Part shown: positions 42,533 through 52,488 of the stretch, piece by piece
Position numbering within the stretch: the first letter of the stretch is position 1
Layout of the letters: every line of letters begins with the position of its first letter
Assembly (NCBI GenBank): GCA_016125155.1
Contig: WGMI01000013.1
Location: forward strand, 1-64,000
Source: a bacterium
Lineage (GTDB): Bacteria; Bacteroidota; Bacteroidia; Flavobacteriales; Schleiferiaceae
Reading direction: 5' to 3'
DNA: 64,000 nucleotides
Program-made: the position numbers and the translations under genes
Notes under the pieces: model-generated
Database searches by the model: none
Seen by the model: the letters and a program-made list of their open reading frames with translations, nothing else
Told to the model about the DNA's origin: nothing

Positions 42533-43857
42533 TGAAGCACTTTTTGAAGGGGATCAACCCACCGATCAATGGAACCGGCTCCAGCCACCACCACAAGGCT
42601 GGGTTGGGCGGCTTCTACGCGCGCCACCGCTTGTTCGGGGCTCACCAAAAACTGTTGCCCCTCCCGATGCGCATCGAGCAACATGGCGCTGTTTACCCCT
42701 GAGATCGGAAGCTCTCGGGCGGGATAGATCGGGAGCAGGAGCAGCACATCGGCCCGGGCGAGTTGCTCCCGGAAGCCCTCGGCAAAATCGCGGGTCCTCG
42801 AGTACAAATGCGGCTGAAAAACCAACCAGAGCGGCAGGCCGGGGTGCAGTTCTTTGACCGAATCGATCAGAACCTTCAGTTCTCCAGGGTGGTGGGCGTA
42901 GTCGTCGATCAATACCCGATCCGGCCGGCGAAGTGCATATTCAAAACGCCTGCGCACCCCCCTAAAACTCGACAACCCCGCGCTGATATGCCCCGCGCTG
43001 AGCCCTGCCGAATGGGCCAAAACACTGGCGGCAATGGCATTCTCGAGATTGTGGACCCCGGGATAGGCAATCCGCGCTTCGACTTCGAGGTCGGGTCCCT
43101 TGAGCGAAAAGCGATAGGCCCCTGCTTCTACCGAATAATCGGCCCGGTAGTCGGCCCCGACCCCAAGCCCGTAGGTCTGGGCGCGGAGCGGAAGCCCGGA
43201 TTTGGCGTACAACTTCCCTTGGACCTGATCGGCAAAGGCCTTAAAACCAGCTTCGAATTGATCGGCGTCTCCGTAGATGTCGAGGTGATCGGGCTCCATA
43301 CTGGTCACGACCGCATGCCGCGGGTGCAACCGCAAAAAACTGCGGTCGAATTCGTCGGCTTCGACCACGCACCACTGCGATTGGCCTTTGCGGTAGTTGC
43401 CCTTGAGATCCAACGACCACCCACCCAGAAAGACGGTAGGGTCGGCCCCCGCTTGGGTCAAAAGGTGGGAGAGCATACTCGAGGTCGTCGTCTTGCCATG
43501 CGTGCCCGCCACGGCGAGCACCTCGTAGTCAGCGACGACTTCGGCCAGTGCCTCTGCGCGTTTGAGCACGCGATGGCCCTGTCCCAAAAACCACTGAAAA
43601 AGCACGGTTTCTCGGGGAACGGCGGGCGTGTAGACCACCAGACATTCCTCAGCATGGGCAAACGGCGGATCGAGGGAATCGACGCGGTCGTCGAAGACCA
43701 GTCTGGCTCCGAGCCTTTCGAGCTCCGCGGTAAAATCATTCGGCTGACGGTCGTAGCCCCCCACCTTCCAACCCGAATCGAGGTAGTGGCGCGCCAAGGC
43801 CGACATCCCCACTCCACCGATGCCCAGCATAAAAACGGTATGTGCGCTCGTTTTCAT
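42529..43857 (-). CDS. murC: UDP-N-acetylmuramate--L-alanine ligase
   Basis: About 442 residues from ATG 43857, which overlaps the murG stop as ATGA; the frame opens earlier inside murG but that is rejected. It adds L-Ala to UDP-MurNAc. It shows FMLGIGGVGMSALARHYLD, the ATP loop VAGTHGKTTTSSML, the WCVVEADEFDRSFL and SMEPDHLDIYGD motifs and DDYAHHPGELKVLI in the C-terminal domain. Confidence 0.96.
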   Translation of the reverse strand: MKTSAHTVFMLGIGGVGMSALARHYLDSGWKVGGYDRQPNDFTAELERLGARLVFDDRVDSLDPPFAHAEECLVVYTPAVPRETVLFQWFLGQGHRVLKRAEALAEVVADYEVLAVAGTHGKTTTSSMLSHLLTQAGADPTVFLGGWSLDLKGNYRKGQSQWCVVEADEFDRSFLRLHPRHAVVTSMEPDHLDIYGDADQFEAGFKAFADQVQGKLYAKSGLPLRAQTYGLGVGADYRADYSVEAGAYRFSLKGPDLEVEARIAYPGVHNLENAIAASVLAHSAGLSAGHISAGLSSFRGVRRRFEYALRRPDRVLIDDYAHHPGELKVLIDSVKELHPGLPLWLVFQPHLYSRTRDFAEGFREQLARADVLLLLPIYPARELPISGVNSAMLLDAHREGQQFLVSPEQAVARVEAAQPSLVVVAGAGSIDRWVDPLQKVLQ

Positions 43858-44957
43858 GCGTTGGGAATCAAAGTAAAAATCTCGTCTACAATGTGTTGCG
43901 TAGCCAAGGGCCGCCCCCATTCCCGGGCGTTGAGGCCCATGCGGTTCAAGCGATCCCGATCTTGCATCCAATCGAGCACCGTTTGCGTCAAACGGGTTTC
44001 GATTTCCGATTCAGGAATGAGTACCGCGGCCTCGCGTTCGCTCAGGGCCCGGGCATTGTAGGTCTGATGGTCTTCGGCCACATTGGGCGAGGGCACCAAA
44101 ATTGAGGGCTTGCCGAGCGCGGCCAACTCCGAAAGCGTCGTGGCACCCGACCTAGAGAGCACCCCGTCTGCGGCAGCGTAGGCCGAGGCCATTTCGTCGA
44201 CAAAGGCCTGCATCCACAGCCCCTTTCGGGGTGGAATCCGCTCCTGAAGCGGTTCGAAATAACTCTTGCCCGTCTGCCAGATGACCTGCAGTCCCGATGC
44301 CAACCAGGTGTCGAGCCCAGCCTCTACAGCCCGATTGATCGAACGGGCGCCGAGACTGCCTCCCAAAACGAGCAAACAAGGACGGTCTGGATCGAGGCCA
44401 AAATGAGTCAAAGCAGTTGCTCGGTCTCGGGGGCGCAACAAGTCTTCGCGGATGGGGTTGCCCAGCCAGCGGATCTTGGACGAGGAGAAGTAGCGCTCGA
44501 GTCCGGGATAGGCCACGCACACCCGATCGACTTTGCGGCCCAACCACCGATTCGTGATTCCGGGCAACGAGTTCTGTTCCTGAATGAGGCAGCGATACCC
44601 CAGCCATGCGGCGGCGGCAAGCACAGGTCCGCTGGCGTAGCCCCCGGTGCCAATCACCACATCGGGCTTGAACGACAACAACAAACGCACGGATTGGATC
44701 CCGCTTTTCAGCATCCGAAAGGGCAGGCCCAAATTGCGGTGCAAGGCAGAGCGATCGAACCCGCGGATGTCGAGACCGGTGATGGGATAGCCCGCTTTAG
44801 GCACCCGCTCCATCTCCATGCGCCCCTGGGCTCCGACAAAGTGAATCGCAGCGCCCGGGGCGCGAAGCCGCACCTCGTCGGCTATGGCCAGAGCCGGGAA
44901 AATATGCCCCCCTGTGCCTCCACCGCTGATCAGGATACGGGGTTCAGTGCGCGACAT
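43854..44957 (-). CDS. murG: UDP-GlcNAc:lipid-I N-acetylglucosaminyltransferase
   Basis: About 367 residues from ATG 44957 (MSRTEPRILISGGGTGGHIFP); a TTG at 44972 would add five residues. It converts lipid I to lipid II at the inner membrane face. The acceptor-binding GGGTGGHIFPALAIA loop, QEQNSLPGITNRWLG, VLGGSLGARSINRAV and the C-terminal SRSGATTLSELAALGKPSIL block are all present. Overlaps ftsW by 14 bases. Confidence 0.96.
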   Translation of the reverse strand: MSRTEPRILISGGGTGGHIFPALAIADEVRLRAPGAAIHFVGAQGRMEMERVPKAGYPITGLDIRGFDRSALHRNLGLPFRMLKSGIQSVRLLLSFKPDVVIGTGGYASGPVLAAAAWLGYRCLIQEQNSLPGITNRWLGRKVDRVCVAYPGLERYFSSSKIRWLGNPIREDLLRPRDRATALTHFGLDPDRPCLLVLGGSLGARSINRAVEAGLDTWLASGLQVIWQTGKSYFEPLQERIPPRKGLWMQAFVDEMASAYAAADGVLSRSGATTLSELAALGKPSILVPSPNVAEDHQTYNARALSEREAAVLIPESEIETRLTQTVLDWMQDRDRLNRMGLNAREWGRPLATQHIVDEIFTLIPNA

Positions 44958-46134
44958 GGGCAGGGGTTTCAAAACCAGAATCGAGCGCCATTTCCAAATC
45001 GACGGGGGCTTCTTCGCCCAGATTGTTGCGGCTTACGCTCAACACCATCCCAATGGCCAAACAACTCATCCAAATCGAAGACCCCCCGGCCGAAATCAAG
45101 GGCAAGGTCTGGCCTGTGACCGGGAGCAGGGTGGTGGCCACCCCCATATTGACGAGGGCCTGGAGAATCAGCAGCGAACCGCACCCCACGGTCAGCAAGG
45201 TGCCGAACAAGGTCTCGGCTTTGGTGGCGATTCGCAAAAACCGAATAAACAGCCAGAGGTAGAGCAGGAGTACCGTGAAGCCACCGACCAGCCCATATTC
45301 TTCGACAATAACGGCATAGATAAAATCGGACGAGCTCTGGGGTAGAAAGTACTTCTGGGTGCTTTTGCCCGCGCCTTTGCCCAGCAGACCCCCTTCGGCA
45401 ATGGCGAGCCTCGCTTTGACCTCTTGATAGCCCTCGGCCTGATCTCCATCGATGTAGCGCTCGATCCGCGCTTCCCAGGTTTGTACCCGATTGCTGATGC
45501 CCGGAACCACTTTGACCAAACCGATAAATGAAACGAGTCCAAGCAATCCGATTCCGAGCAAAATGGCCATGTTCTTGAGCGGATAGCGCCCGACAAACAA
45601 CAGCGCCAGCGCCAGCGCAAACAACATGGCCGCCGTGGACAGGTTGGCGGGCAAAATGAGTCCGCACACCAGGAGCAAAGGCAGGAGCAAGGGGACAAAG
45701 CTCTCTTTGAAACCCGGTTTTCGCTCGGCATTCTGGGCGAGATAGCGCGCCATATAGACGAGCAATACGAGCGACGCCAAGGCCGATGTTTGAAAGCTCA
45801 TTCCAAATGGAAGCCGGATCCAGCGACTGGCGTTGGCGTTGCCGATGGTTTGGCCCTGAATGAGGGTGTAGATCAGCAAACCCACGACAAACGGCAAAGC
45901 GATCAGGCTCAAATTGGCGTAGTACCTGTAGGGAATGCCATGGGCCAAATACATCAGCGCAAAGCCCATGGTGAGGTGAATGGCGTGCTTGCCCAAAAAG
46001 AGGAGGGTATTGCCGTCGGCCGAGCGCTGAGCCAGATTGCTCGAAGCGCTGTAGAACGCCAAAAACGAAAGCAGAGCCAGGGCCACGCTCAGGGCCCAGA
46101 CCGCTTTGTCTCCTTTGATGAGTTTGCCCAGCAC
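44944..46134 (-). CDS. ftsW: FtsW, SEDS peptidoglycan polymerase of the divisome
   Basis: A 396-residue polytopic membrane protein, GTG start, about ten transmembrane segments. It polymerises lipid II at the septum together with FtsI. Typical blocks: VALALLSFLAFYSASS, IRLPFGMSFQTSALASLVLL (the SED region equivalent), GLLGKGAGKSTQKYFLPQSSSDFIYAVIVEEYGLVGG (in parts) and TGQTLPLISAGGSS. Rod counterpart RodA is excluded by position inside the division cluster. Confidence 0.93.
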   Translation of the reverse strand: MLGKLIKGDKAVWALSVALALLSFLAFYSASSNLAQRSADGNTLLFLGKHAIHLTMGFALMYLAHGIPYRYYANLSLIALPFVVGLLIYTLIQGQTIGNANASRWIRLPFGMSFQTSALASLVLLVYMARYLAQNAERKPGFKESFVPLLLPLLLVCGLILPANLSTAAMLFALALALLFVGRYPLKNMAILLGIGLLGLVSFIGLVKVVPGISNRVQTWEARIERYIDGDQAEGYQEVKARLAIAEGGLLGKGAGKSTQKYFLPQSSSDFIYAVIVEEYGLVGGFTVLLLYLWLFIRFLRIATKAETLFGTLLTVGCGSLLILQALVNMGVATTLLPVTGQTLPLISAGGSSIWMSCLAIGMVLSVSRNNLGEEAPVDLEMALDSGFETPAHVAH

Positions 46135-46140
46135 GGTCTT

Positions 46141-47475
46141 TTAGATTTTACGCACTTGTTCCTTGAACTGCTGCCCGCGGTCCTCGTAGTTTTCAAACAG
46201 ATCGAAACTGGCGCAGGCGGGCGACAGCAAGACCGCATCGCCTTTTTTCGCCAGACCGTAGGCCGCGCGGACTGCCGCCTCCATACTCGTGGTTTCGACG
46301 ATAAACTCGCAGGCGTCCTTGAACGTATTGATCAGTTTTTGGTTGTCGACGCCGAGGCAGATCAGCGCCTTGACCTTTTCGCGGACCAAGGGCAGCAAGG
46401 GGTCGTAGTCGTTGCCTTTGTCGACGCCGCCCGCAATCCATACCGTCGGTTGGGTCATGCTGTCGAGTGCATACCAAGTGCTGTTCACATTGGTGGCCTT
46501 GGAGTCGTTGATAAAAGACACCCCTCCGATCTGCAATACCGCCTCGAGCCGGTGCTCGATGTTTTCAAAGTCGGCCAAAGAGGCTCGTATGGTTTCGTCG
46601 CGCACCCCTAAGGCCTTGGCGGCCAGGGCGGCGGCCATAGAGTTGTAGGCATTGTGCTTGCCTTGGAGGGCGAGTTCAAAGACGTTCATGGATTCGGAAT
46701 TTTCGGTTTTGAATTGAATGGGTCCTTGGCCAAAGGCCAGCGCATCGGGTTGTTCGAACAGGCTGAATCCCTGTTGGCGCGCCTGCACCGGGTGCGCAGC
46801 CAAGGCCTCGAGGGTGCCGGGATCGTCGAGGCAAAAAATGAAGGTGTCGTCTGGGGTCTGGTTGAGCGCAATCCTCATTTTGGAGGCCTGATAGCGCTCG
46901 AATTGGTCGTTGTAGCGATCGAGGTGATCGGGCGTAATGTTGGTCAGCACCGCGATATGGGGCCGAAACGCCAAGGTGTCGTCGAGTTGGAAACTGCTGA
47001 CCTCCAACACCCAGAACGGGTAATCGCGCTCGGAGAGCAGTCGCCCCATGCTGGTGCCTACATTGCCGCCCAGAGCCGCGTCCAGCCCCGCCTTGCGCAA
47101 AATGTGGTGGAGGAGCAAGGTCGTCGTGGTCTTTCCGTTGCTTCCGGTAATGGCCAAAACAGTCCCTTGAGTAAACCGCGCGGCAAACTCAATTTCGCCC
47201 ATCAACACCACCCCGGCCTTCCGCAAGGCCTGAACCACTTCTGCCTTTTCCGGAATTCCGGGGCTCTTGATCACCCAGGGACATTCCATCAAACGGCTCA
47301 GCGTATGTCCGCCTTCCTCGAAATCGATGCCGCGTTCGAGCAATTCGGTTTTGGTTTCGCTTTTGATGCGTCCGGCGTCGGAGACCAAGACCTCCATACC
47401 GAGCTTGCGCCCAAGCAGGGCCGCACCCAGTCCGCTCTCTCCTGCCCCCAACACCGCTATGCGTTCCGGTTGCAT
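46141..47475 (-). CDS. murD: UDP-N-acetylmuramoylalanine--D-glutamate ligase
   Basis: A 444-residue Mur ligase adding D-Glu. Features: IAVLGAGESGLGAALLGRKL, the ATP-binding AITGSNGKTTTTLLLHHIL, LTNITPDHLDRYNDQFERY, the KATNVNSTWYALD lysine region and GVDKGNDYDPLLPLV. Six bases separate its stop from ftsW and its start lies three bases after mraY. Confidence 0.96.
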   Translation of the reverse strand: MQPERIAVLGAGESGLGAALLGRKLGMEVLVSDAGRIKSETKTELLERGIDFEEGGHTLSRLMECPWVIKSPGIPEKAEVVQALRKAGVVLMGEIEFAARFTQGTVLAITGSNGKTTTTLLLHHILRKAGLDAALGGNVGTSMGRLLSERDYPFWVLEVSSFQLDDTLAFRPHIAVLTNITPDHLDRYNDQFERYQASKMRIALNQTPDDTFIFCLDDPGTLEALAAHPVQARQQGFSLFEQPDALAFGQGPIQFKTENSESMNVFELALQGKHNAYNSMAAALAAKALGVRDETIRASLADFENIEHRLEAVLQIGGVSFINDSKATNVNSTWYALDSMTQPTVWIAGGVDKGNDYDPLLPLVREKVKALICLGVDNQKLINTFKDACEFIVETTSMEAAVRAAYGLAKKGDAVLLSPACASFDLFENYEDRGQQFKEQVRKI

Positions 47476-47478
47476 AGA

Positions 47479-48690
47479 TCAGCGGAGTTTGAGGGTGATG
47501 ATGGTCGAAATGGCGAGCAGAATGCCCACGATCCAAAAGCGGGTCACGATTTTGCTCTCGTGCATTCCGAGCTTTTGATAGTGGTGGTGCAAGGGGGACA
47601 TCTTGAAAATGCGCCGGCCTTCTCCGAATTTCTTTTTGGTGTATTTGAAGTAGCTCACCTGGAGCACCACACTGAGGTTCTCCGCGAGAAAAATGCCGCA
47701 GAGCAGTGGGATAAGGAGTTCTTTGCGAACAATGACCGCAAATACGGCGATAATGCCCCCGAGCGACAGGCTTCCCGTATCGCCCATAAAAACTTGAGCA
47801 GGATAGGTGTTGTACCATAAAAACCCAATACAAGCGCCCGCAAAGGCCCCCATGAACACCACGGTTTCGCCCACCTTGGGTATGTACATAATATCCAGAT
47901 AGTCCGCGAATACGATGCTGCCAGATACATAGGCCAAAATCATCAGGGTAATCCCGATGATCGACGAGGTACCCGTGGCCAGACCATCGATGCCATCGGT
48001 CAGATTGGCGGCATTCGACACCGCGGTTACAATAAAAATGACGATCGGGATAAAAACCAGCCATCCCCAGGAGCGGTAACCGTCGCCTATCCAGCGCAGC
48101 GCATCGGCATAGTCGAGTTCGTTGTCCTTGACAAAGGGAATGGTCGTCTTGAGCGAAGAATGGGCTTCGCTAAACTGAGGGCGGCCCTTTTCGTCCTTTT
48201 GCCGCAGATTCTCTTTGATTTGGACCTCTGGGTGGAAGAACAAGACCCCCCCGACCACCAAACCCAGCACCACTTGTCCCAGCACTTTAAACACCCCTCG
48301 GAGCCCTTGTTTGTCCTTTTTAAAGACCTTGATGTAGTCGTCGAGAAAACCGATCAAAGCCATCCACAATGCGCTGACAATGAGCAGTATGACATATATA
48401 TTGTCGAGTCGGGCAAAGAGCAGGGTTGGGATGAGCAGGGCGGCGATGATGAGCAAACCGCCCATGGTCGGGGTTCCGGCTTTTTGGCTTTGCCCTTCGA
48501 GCCCCAAATCGCGGATGCTCTCTCCGACTTGCAGATTGCGCAACAAACCGATGATGCGCTTGCCGAGCAACAACGAAATGGCCAACGACAACAATATCGC
48601 CATGGCCGCCCGGAAGGTGATGTATTGAAACACCCCGGCCCCGGGCAAATCGTAGGCTTGGTCCAACCAGCGAAACAAGGGGTACAGCAT
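47479..48690 (-). CDS. mraY: Phospho-N-acetylmuramoyl-pentapeptide transferase
   Basis: A 403-residue integral membrane enzyme making lipid I from UDP-MurNAc-pentapeptide and undecaprenyl phosphate. About ten membrane segments; conserved loops [22 protein letters not shown] (the DDxxK Asp pair), [12 protein letters not shown], and the [15 protein letters not shown] histidine loop. Length includes the 40-residue insertion ([18 protein letters not shown]) usual in Bacteroidota. Confidence 0.97.
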   Translation of the reverse strand: MLYPLFRWLDQAYDLPGAGVFQYITFRAAMAILLSLAISLLLGKRIIGLLRNLQVGESIRDLGLEGQSQKAGTPTMGGLLIIAALLIPTLLFARLDNIYVILLIVSALWMALIGFLDDYIKVFKKDKQGLRGVFKVLGQVVLGLVVGGVLFFHPEVQIKENLRQKDEKGRPQFSEAHSSLKTTIPFVKDNELDYADALRWIGDGYRSWGWLVFIPIVIFIVTAVSNAANLTDGIDGLATGTSSIIGITLMILAYVSGSIVFADYLDIMYIPKVGETVVFMGAFAGACIGFLWYNTYPAQVFMGDTGSLSLGGIIAVFAVIVRKELLIPLLCGIFLAENLSVVLQVSYFKYTKKKFGEGRRIFKMSPLHHHYQKLGMHESKIVTRFWIVGILLAISTIITLKLR

Positions 48691-48695
48691 CGGGA

Positions 48696-50156
48696 TCAGC
48701 GGTTTTGAAACAGTTCTTTGAGGACGAGCAGATCGTCGAAGGGATGCCTGACCCCTTGGATTTCCTGATAGGTTTCGTGCCCTTTTCCCGCGACCAGAAT
48801 CACATCTCCCGGCAGCGCAAGGGCCACGGCGGTCCGGATGGCCTCGAGCCGGTCGGTGATCCGGAGTCTGCGGCTGCGCTGGGCCACGTCCAACCCCGCG
48901 TCCATATCGTCGAGAATGCGTTCGGGGTCTTCGCTTCTCGGGTTGTCTGAGGTCAAGATGAGCCGTTCGCTGTGCTCGGCCCCAATTCGGGCCATTTCAG
49001 GGCGCTTCCCCGCGTCGCGGTCGCCCCCGCAGCCGACCACGGCAATGAGCCGCCTTCCCGATCCGGACACTTGTTTGATGGTCCGCACGACGTTTTCCAG
49101 GGCATCTGGCGTATGGGCGTAGTCCACAATGCCCGTAATGCCATCGGGGGTGCGCACATACTGAAAACGACCCGCCACCGGTCTGAGCAAGCTCAGGGCG
49201 CTGTGCAGTTCGTGGGGAGGGGCCAAATCGAGCAGGCGGGCGGCCCCGTAAATGGCCAACAGATTGTACGCATTGAAGGTGCCAATCAGCCGGGTCCAGA
49301 ATTCTTCGCCCTCAAAATCGAGGAGCATGCCTTCAAAATCGCTTTCGAGGATACGGCCCTTGAAATCGGCTTCGGTCTGTAGGGCATATCCCTTGATTTG
49401 TGCCTTGCAGTGCTGCACCATCGTCCGACCAAGCCGGTCGTCTAGATTGACCAGCGCAAAGGCCTCTCGCCCCAATCCATCAAAGAGGAGTTTTTTGGAG
49501 GCGATGTAGTGGTCCATGCTCCCATGGAAATCGAGGTGGTCCCGGGTCAAGTTGGTAAAGACTCCTCCGGCCATGTGTACACCGCTGAGCCGACCCTGCG
49601 CCAATCCGTGGGAGCTGGCTTCCATAAACACATATTCGCATCCCTCGACCACCATATCGGCCAGCAGCGCTTGGAGTGCCACCGGATCTGGGGTGGTGTG
49701 GGTAGCGGGCAGTTCGCGCTTGCCAATTTTGTTGACCACCGTGGAGAGGAGACCCGCCTTGCGTCCCAAACCCATGGCCAGATCGTGGAGCAAACTGGCG
49801 GTCGTCGTCTTGCCATTGGTCCCGGTTACGGCCACTACTTTGAGCCGGCTGCTGGGTTCGTCGTAGAGGTTCGAAGCACAGATGCCGAGCGCCGTCGCAG
49901 TGCTCGACACTTTTACTTGCACTACTTCGTCGGGAATGCCCTCTAAAAACCGCTCAACCACCAAGGCGATGGCTCCTTTTTGGACTGCCTCCAGGGCAAA
50001 ATCGTGTCCGTCGACCCTGGTTCCTTTGACGGCGACAAACAGACTCTGTGGCCCCACTTTCCGGGTATCCGAGGCCACACGGGCAATCGCCAACCCGGCG
50101 TCTCCTTTGATTTCGAGCAACCCCGCTCGATAGAGTATATCGCGTAGCAACTTCAT
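48696..50156 (-). CDS. murE: UDP-N-acetylmuramoyl-L-alanyl-D-glutamate--diaminopimelate ligase
   Basis: About 486 residues from ATG 50156, whose ATGA overlaps the ftsI stop; the longer frame into ftsI is rejected. It adds meso-diaminopimelate to UDP-MurNAc-dipeptide. ATP loop [52 protein letters not shown] and the DAP-specificity signature [12 protein letters not shown] (DNPR motif) are visible; DNPR is the diaminopimelate rather than lysine form. Confidence 0.95.
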   Translation of the reverse strand: MKLLRDILYRAGLLEIKGDAGLAIARVASDTRKVGPQSLFVAVKGTRVDGHDFALEAVQKGAIALVVERFLEGIPDEVVQVKVSSTATALGICASNLYDEPSSRLKVVAVTGTNGKTTTASLLHDLAMGLGRKAGLLSTVVNKIGKRELPATHTTPDPVALQALLADMVVEGCEYVFMEASSHGLAQGRLSGVHMAGGVFTNLTRDHLDFHGSMDHYIASKKLLFDGLGREAFALVNLDDRLGRTMVQHCKAQIKGYALQTEADFKGRILESDFEGMLLDFEGEEFWTRLIGTFNAYNLLAIYGAARLLDLAPPHELHSALSLLRPVAGRFQYVRTPDGITGIVDYAHTPDALENVVRTIKQVSGSGRRLIAVVGCGGDRDAGKRPEMARIGAEHSERLILTSDNPRSEDPERILDDMDAGLDVAQRSRRLRITDRLEAIRTAVALALPGDVILVAGKGHETYQEIQGVRHPFDDLLVLKELFQNR

Positions 50157-52150
50157 CGAGTCGTTAGTTTTACGCGGGTTTGGGGCCTCAAGGGACTGCC
50201 GCTCTCGGGCCACTGCCCGGACACCAGGGCTCCGGTTCCTTCGAGTTCTACGCGGTGGCCCGAATTTTCGAGCAGGGCCAGCGCATCGGCCACCCGCATT
50301 CCCCGCATTTGAGGGGTTACAGAACCGTTCAACTGGGCCAGCACCCGATCTGTATCCCGGCGAGGCCGGGGCGCAACATGGGTGGGTGCCTCCGAGGGTG
50401 CCGCTTGGCTGGGCAGATAACGCCTCAAACCCAGCGCGATTTCGCGAAACACGGGCGCCGCTACGGTTGAGCCGTAATAGCCCAAAGCGGGGTTGGGCTG
50501 CTGCACCACCACAATGCAGGCATAGCGCGGTTGATCTGCCGGAAAGTATCCGACAAACGAGCTTTGGTAGGAACGTGCTTCAGCACCCTTCCAGTAGTTC
50601 AATTGACAAGTACCCGTTTTTCCTGCCAAAGGGTAACCCTCGATTTGAATATTTTCCGCCGTGCCTCGCTCTACGACCCGCGCCAACAAATCGTGCAACG
50701 CTTGCCGGGTCTTCTCGGAACAAATCGAAGCGTTGAGTACTTCGGTCGAAAAAGTCTCGACGGTTTCTCCCGCCCGCTCTACCCGTTCAACAAACCGCGG
50801 TTTCACCATGCGCCCGCCGTTGGCAATGGCGTTGTAGACGGTCAAAATCTGGAGGGGGGTGAAGCTCAGCTCGTACCCAAAAGTCATCCACGGAAGGGTG
50901 GTGCCCGACCAGCCGGGTTGCCCCGGTCGCGGAATCCGCGGTTGGCCCTCTCCTTCGATTTCGAGACCGAGCGGACGGTTCAAACCCAGCGCATACCAGC
51001 GATCGACCAACTTGGCCGGGTCTTTCTGGTAGGCCTGATATACCACCTTGGCAATGCCCGTATTCGAGCTGAGTTCAAAGGCCCGGCCCAGGGAGATGCG
51101 CCCATATCCCCCATTCCCGTATTCGACGTTGCTGTCTTTGATTTTGGCGCTGTGCACCACAAACACCCCGTCTCCGGTTTCTACCTGCAGGGCGGTATCG
51201 GCGCGTCCGTCTTCGAGCGCCGACATCAGGCTGACCAACTTAAACGTCGATCCAGGCTCGGTGCTTTCCCACACGGCATAGTTCCGGGCTTCGTAGTACC
51301 CCTTGCCCGCTTGGGTGCGGCCCAGGTTCGCCATAGCGCGTATCGCCCCGGTCTGAACCTCCATGACCACGGCGCAACCGTGGTCGGCTTCAAACCGCTC
51401 CAGGGTGCGCAGTAAAGCTGTATGCGTCAAATCCTGAATGCGGCTGTCGAGGGTAGAAACTACGTCGTATCCGTCTTCGGGTTCAACTTCGTTGTAGTCG
51501 GTGAGCGGCTTCCAGGTTTCGAGTCCGATGCGCTGAGCCAAACGGCTGCCCTTGCGACCCGACAGCCATTCGCTGTAGGCCTGTTCCAAACCACTGGCGC
51601 CTTGTTCTCTCACGGTGCCTATGGTGCGCGCGGCTTGTCCGCCTAACGGCTGAAACCGATGCAGAGACTGAACAACAATAAACCCACCCCCGATCTTGCC
51701 GCGTTCGAACAGGGGGAGTTTGCCCAACTTCCGGTAGGTCTCGTGGGGCACGTCTCGGGCAATGGGAACATAGCTTCTCTTCTCCGTACGCGCCCGCCTC
51801 AGGATGGATTCCCATTGAGGAGCGCTGCGCCCACCGAGCACCCGGTGCAGACCGCTGCACAGTCCCTCGATCTCGTCCTCAAAACGGGACTTTTCCACCA
51901 CCACCGGATCAAAGTGAATCGTGTAGGTCGGCATGGACGTTGCGAGCAGCATCCCATCGGCGCTCAAAATATTTCCGCGGGCCGCGGGAACATCAATGGG
52001 ACGAACCTCGGCCAACGCCGCCCTGTCTTCGAGCTGATCGGCCTCCAACCACTGAATGCGCACCAAGGCGGCACCGATGGACAGGATTGCCAGTACAACC
52101 GGCACGGCCAACAAATAAAGCCTCCCCAGTGATGTGCGGTCCTTACTCAT
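50153..52150 (-). CDS. ftsI: Division transpeptidase FtsI (PBP3-type) with C-terminal PASTA domain
   Basis: A 665-residue septal class B penicillin-binding protein: N-terminal membrane segment (LYLLAVPVVLAILSIGAALV), dimerisation domain with RGNILSADGMLLATS, then transpeptidase with STEPGSTFKL (SxxK), ELSSNTGIA (SxN) and LAGKTGTCQ (KTG). The last ~55 residues (MRGMRVADALALLENSGHRVE ... read as MRGMRVADALALLENSG) form a PASTA repeat, unusual for Gram-negative proteobacteria but common in this phylum. Overlaps ftsL and murE by four bases each. Confidence 0.95.
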   Translation of the reverse strand: MSKDRTSLGRLYLLAVPVVLAILSIGAALVRIQWLEADQLEDRAALAEVRPIDVPAARGNILSADGMLLATSMPTYTIHFDPVVVEKSRFEDEIEGLCSGLHRVLGGRSAPQWESILRRARTEKRSYVPIARDVPHETYRKLGKLPLFERGKIGGGFIVVQSLHRFQPLGGQAARTIGTVREQGASGLEQAYSEWLSGRKGSRLAQRIGLETWKPLTDYNEVEPEDGYDVVSTLDSRIQDLTHTALLRTLERFEADHGCAVVMEVQTGAIRAMANLGRTQAGKGYYEARNYAVWESTEPGSTFKLVSLMSALEDGRADTALQVETGDGVFVVHSAKIKDSNVEYGNGGYGRISLGRAFELSSNTGIAKVVYQAYQKDPAKLVDRWYALGLNRPLGLEIEGEGQPRIPRPGQPGWSGTTLPWMTFGYELSFTPLQILTVYNAIANGGRMVKPRFVERVERAGETVETFSTEVLNASICSEKTRQALHDLLARVVERGTAENIQIEGYPLAGKTGTCQLNYWKGAEARSYQSSFVGYFPADQPRYACIVVVQQPNPALGYYGSTVAAPVFREIALGLRRYLPSQAAPSEAPTHVAPRPRRDTDRVLAQLNGSVTPQMRGMRVADALALLENSGHRVELEGTGALVSGQWPESGSPLRPQTRVKLTTR

Positions 52151-52488
52151 GGCTGGGTGGGTTTCAGTGCAATCGGCGGACGCTGTGGGCGCTGGAGTCC
52201 GAGGGGCGCCACCCGTTCCAGGACGCTCTGTTCCAAACTCTGCCGCATCAAAGCGCTGCGGGTAGAGACAAAGGCCGAATTGACCGCTTTGTGTTCTTCT
52301 GATAACTTTTGAAGACGAACCACCTGTCGGTCGGCGGAATTGGAGCTAAAAATGCTCAACCCCGCCAGAAGGGCGAGAAAGAGGGCAAACCGATAGTTCT
52401 TGCGCACCTTCGGATTGGCCAATACCGAACCCTGGAGAAACTCCATCCACAAACTCGAGTTGTTTGAGGTTCCTGGCTTCATATCCAT
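52147..52488 (-). CDS. FtsL-like divisome protein
   Basis: A 113-residue bitopic protein: about 35 polar residues, one membrane segment (YRFALFLALLAGLSIFSS), then a short periplasmic helix (QVVRLQKLSEEHKAVNSAF). Sequence is weakly conserved, as always for FtsL; the assignment rests on topology and on its place between rsmH and ftsI. Overlaps rsmH by 10 bases and ftsI by 4. Confidence 0.8.
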   Translation of the reverse strand: MDMKPGTSNNSSLWMEFLQGSVLANPKVRKNYRFALFLALLAGLSIFSSNSADRQVVRLQKLSEEHKAVNSAFVSTRSALMRQSLEQSVLERVAPLGLQRPQRPPIALKPTQP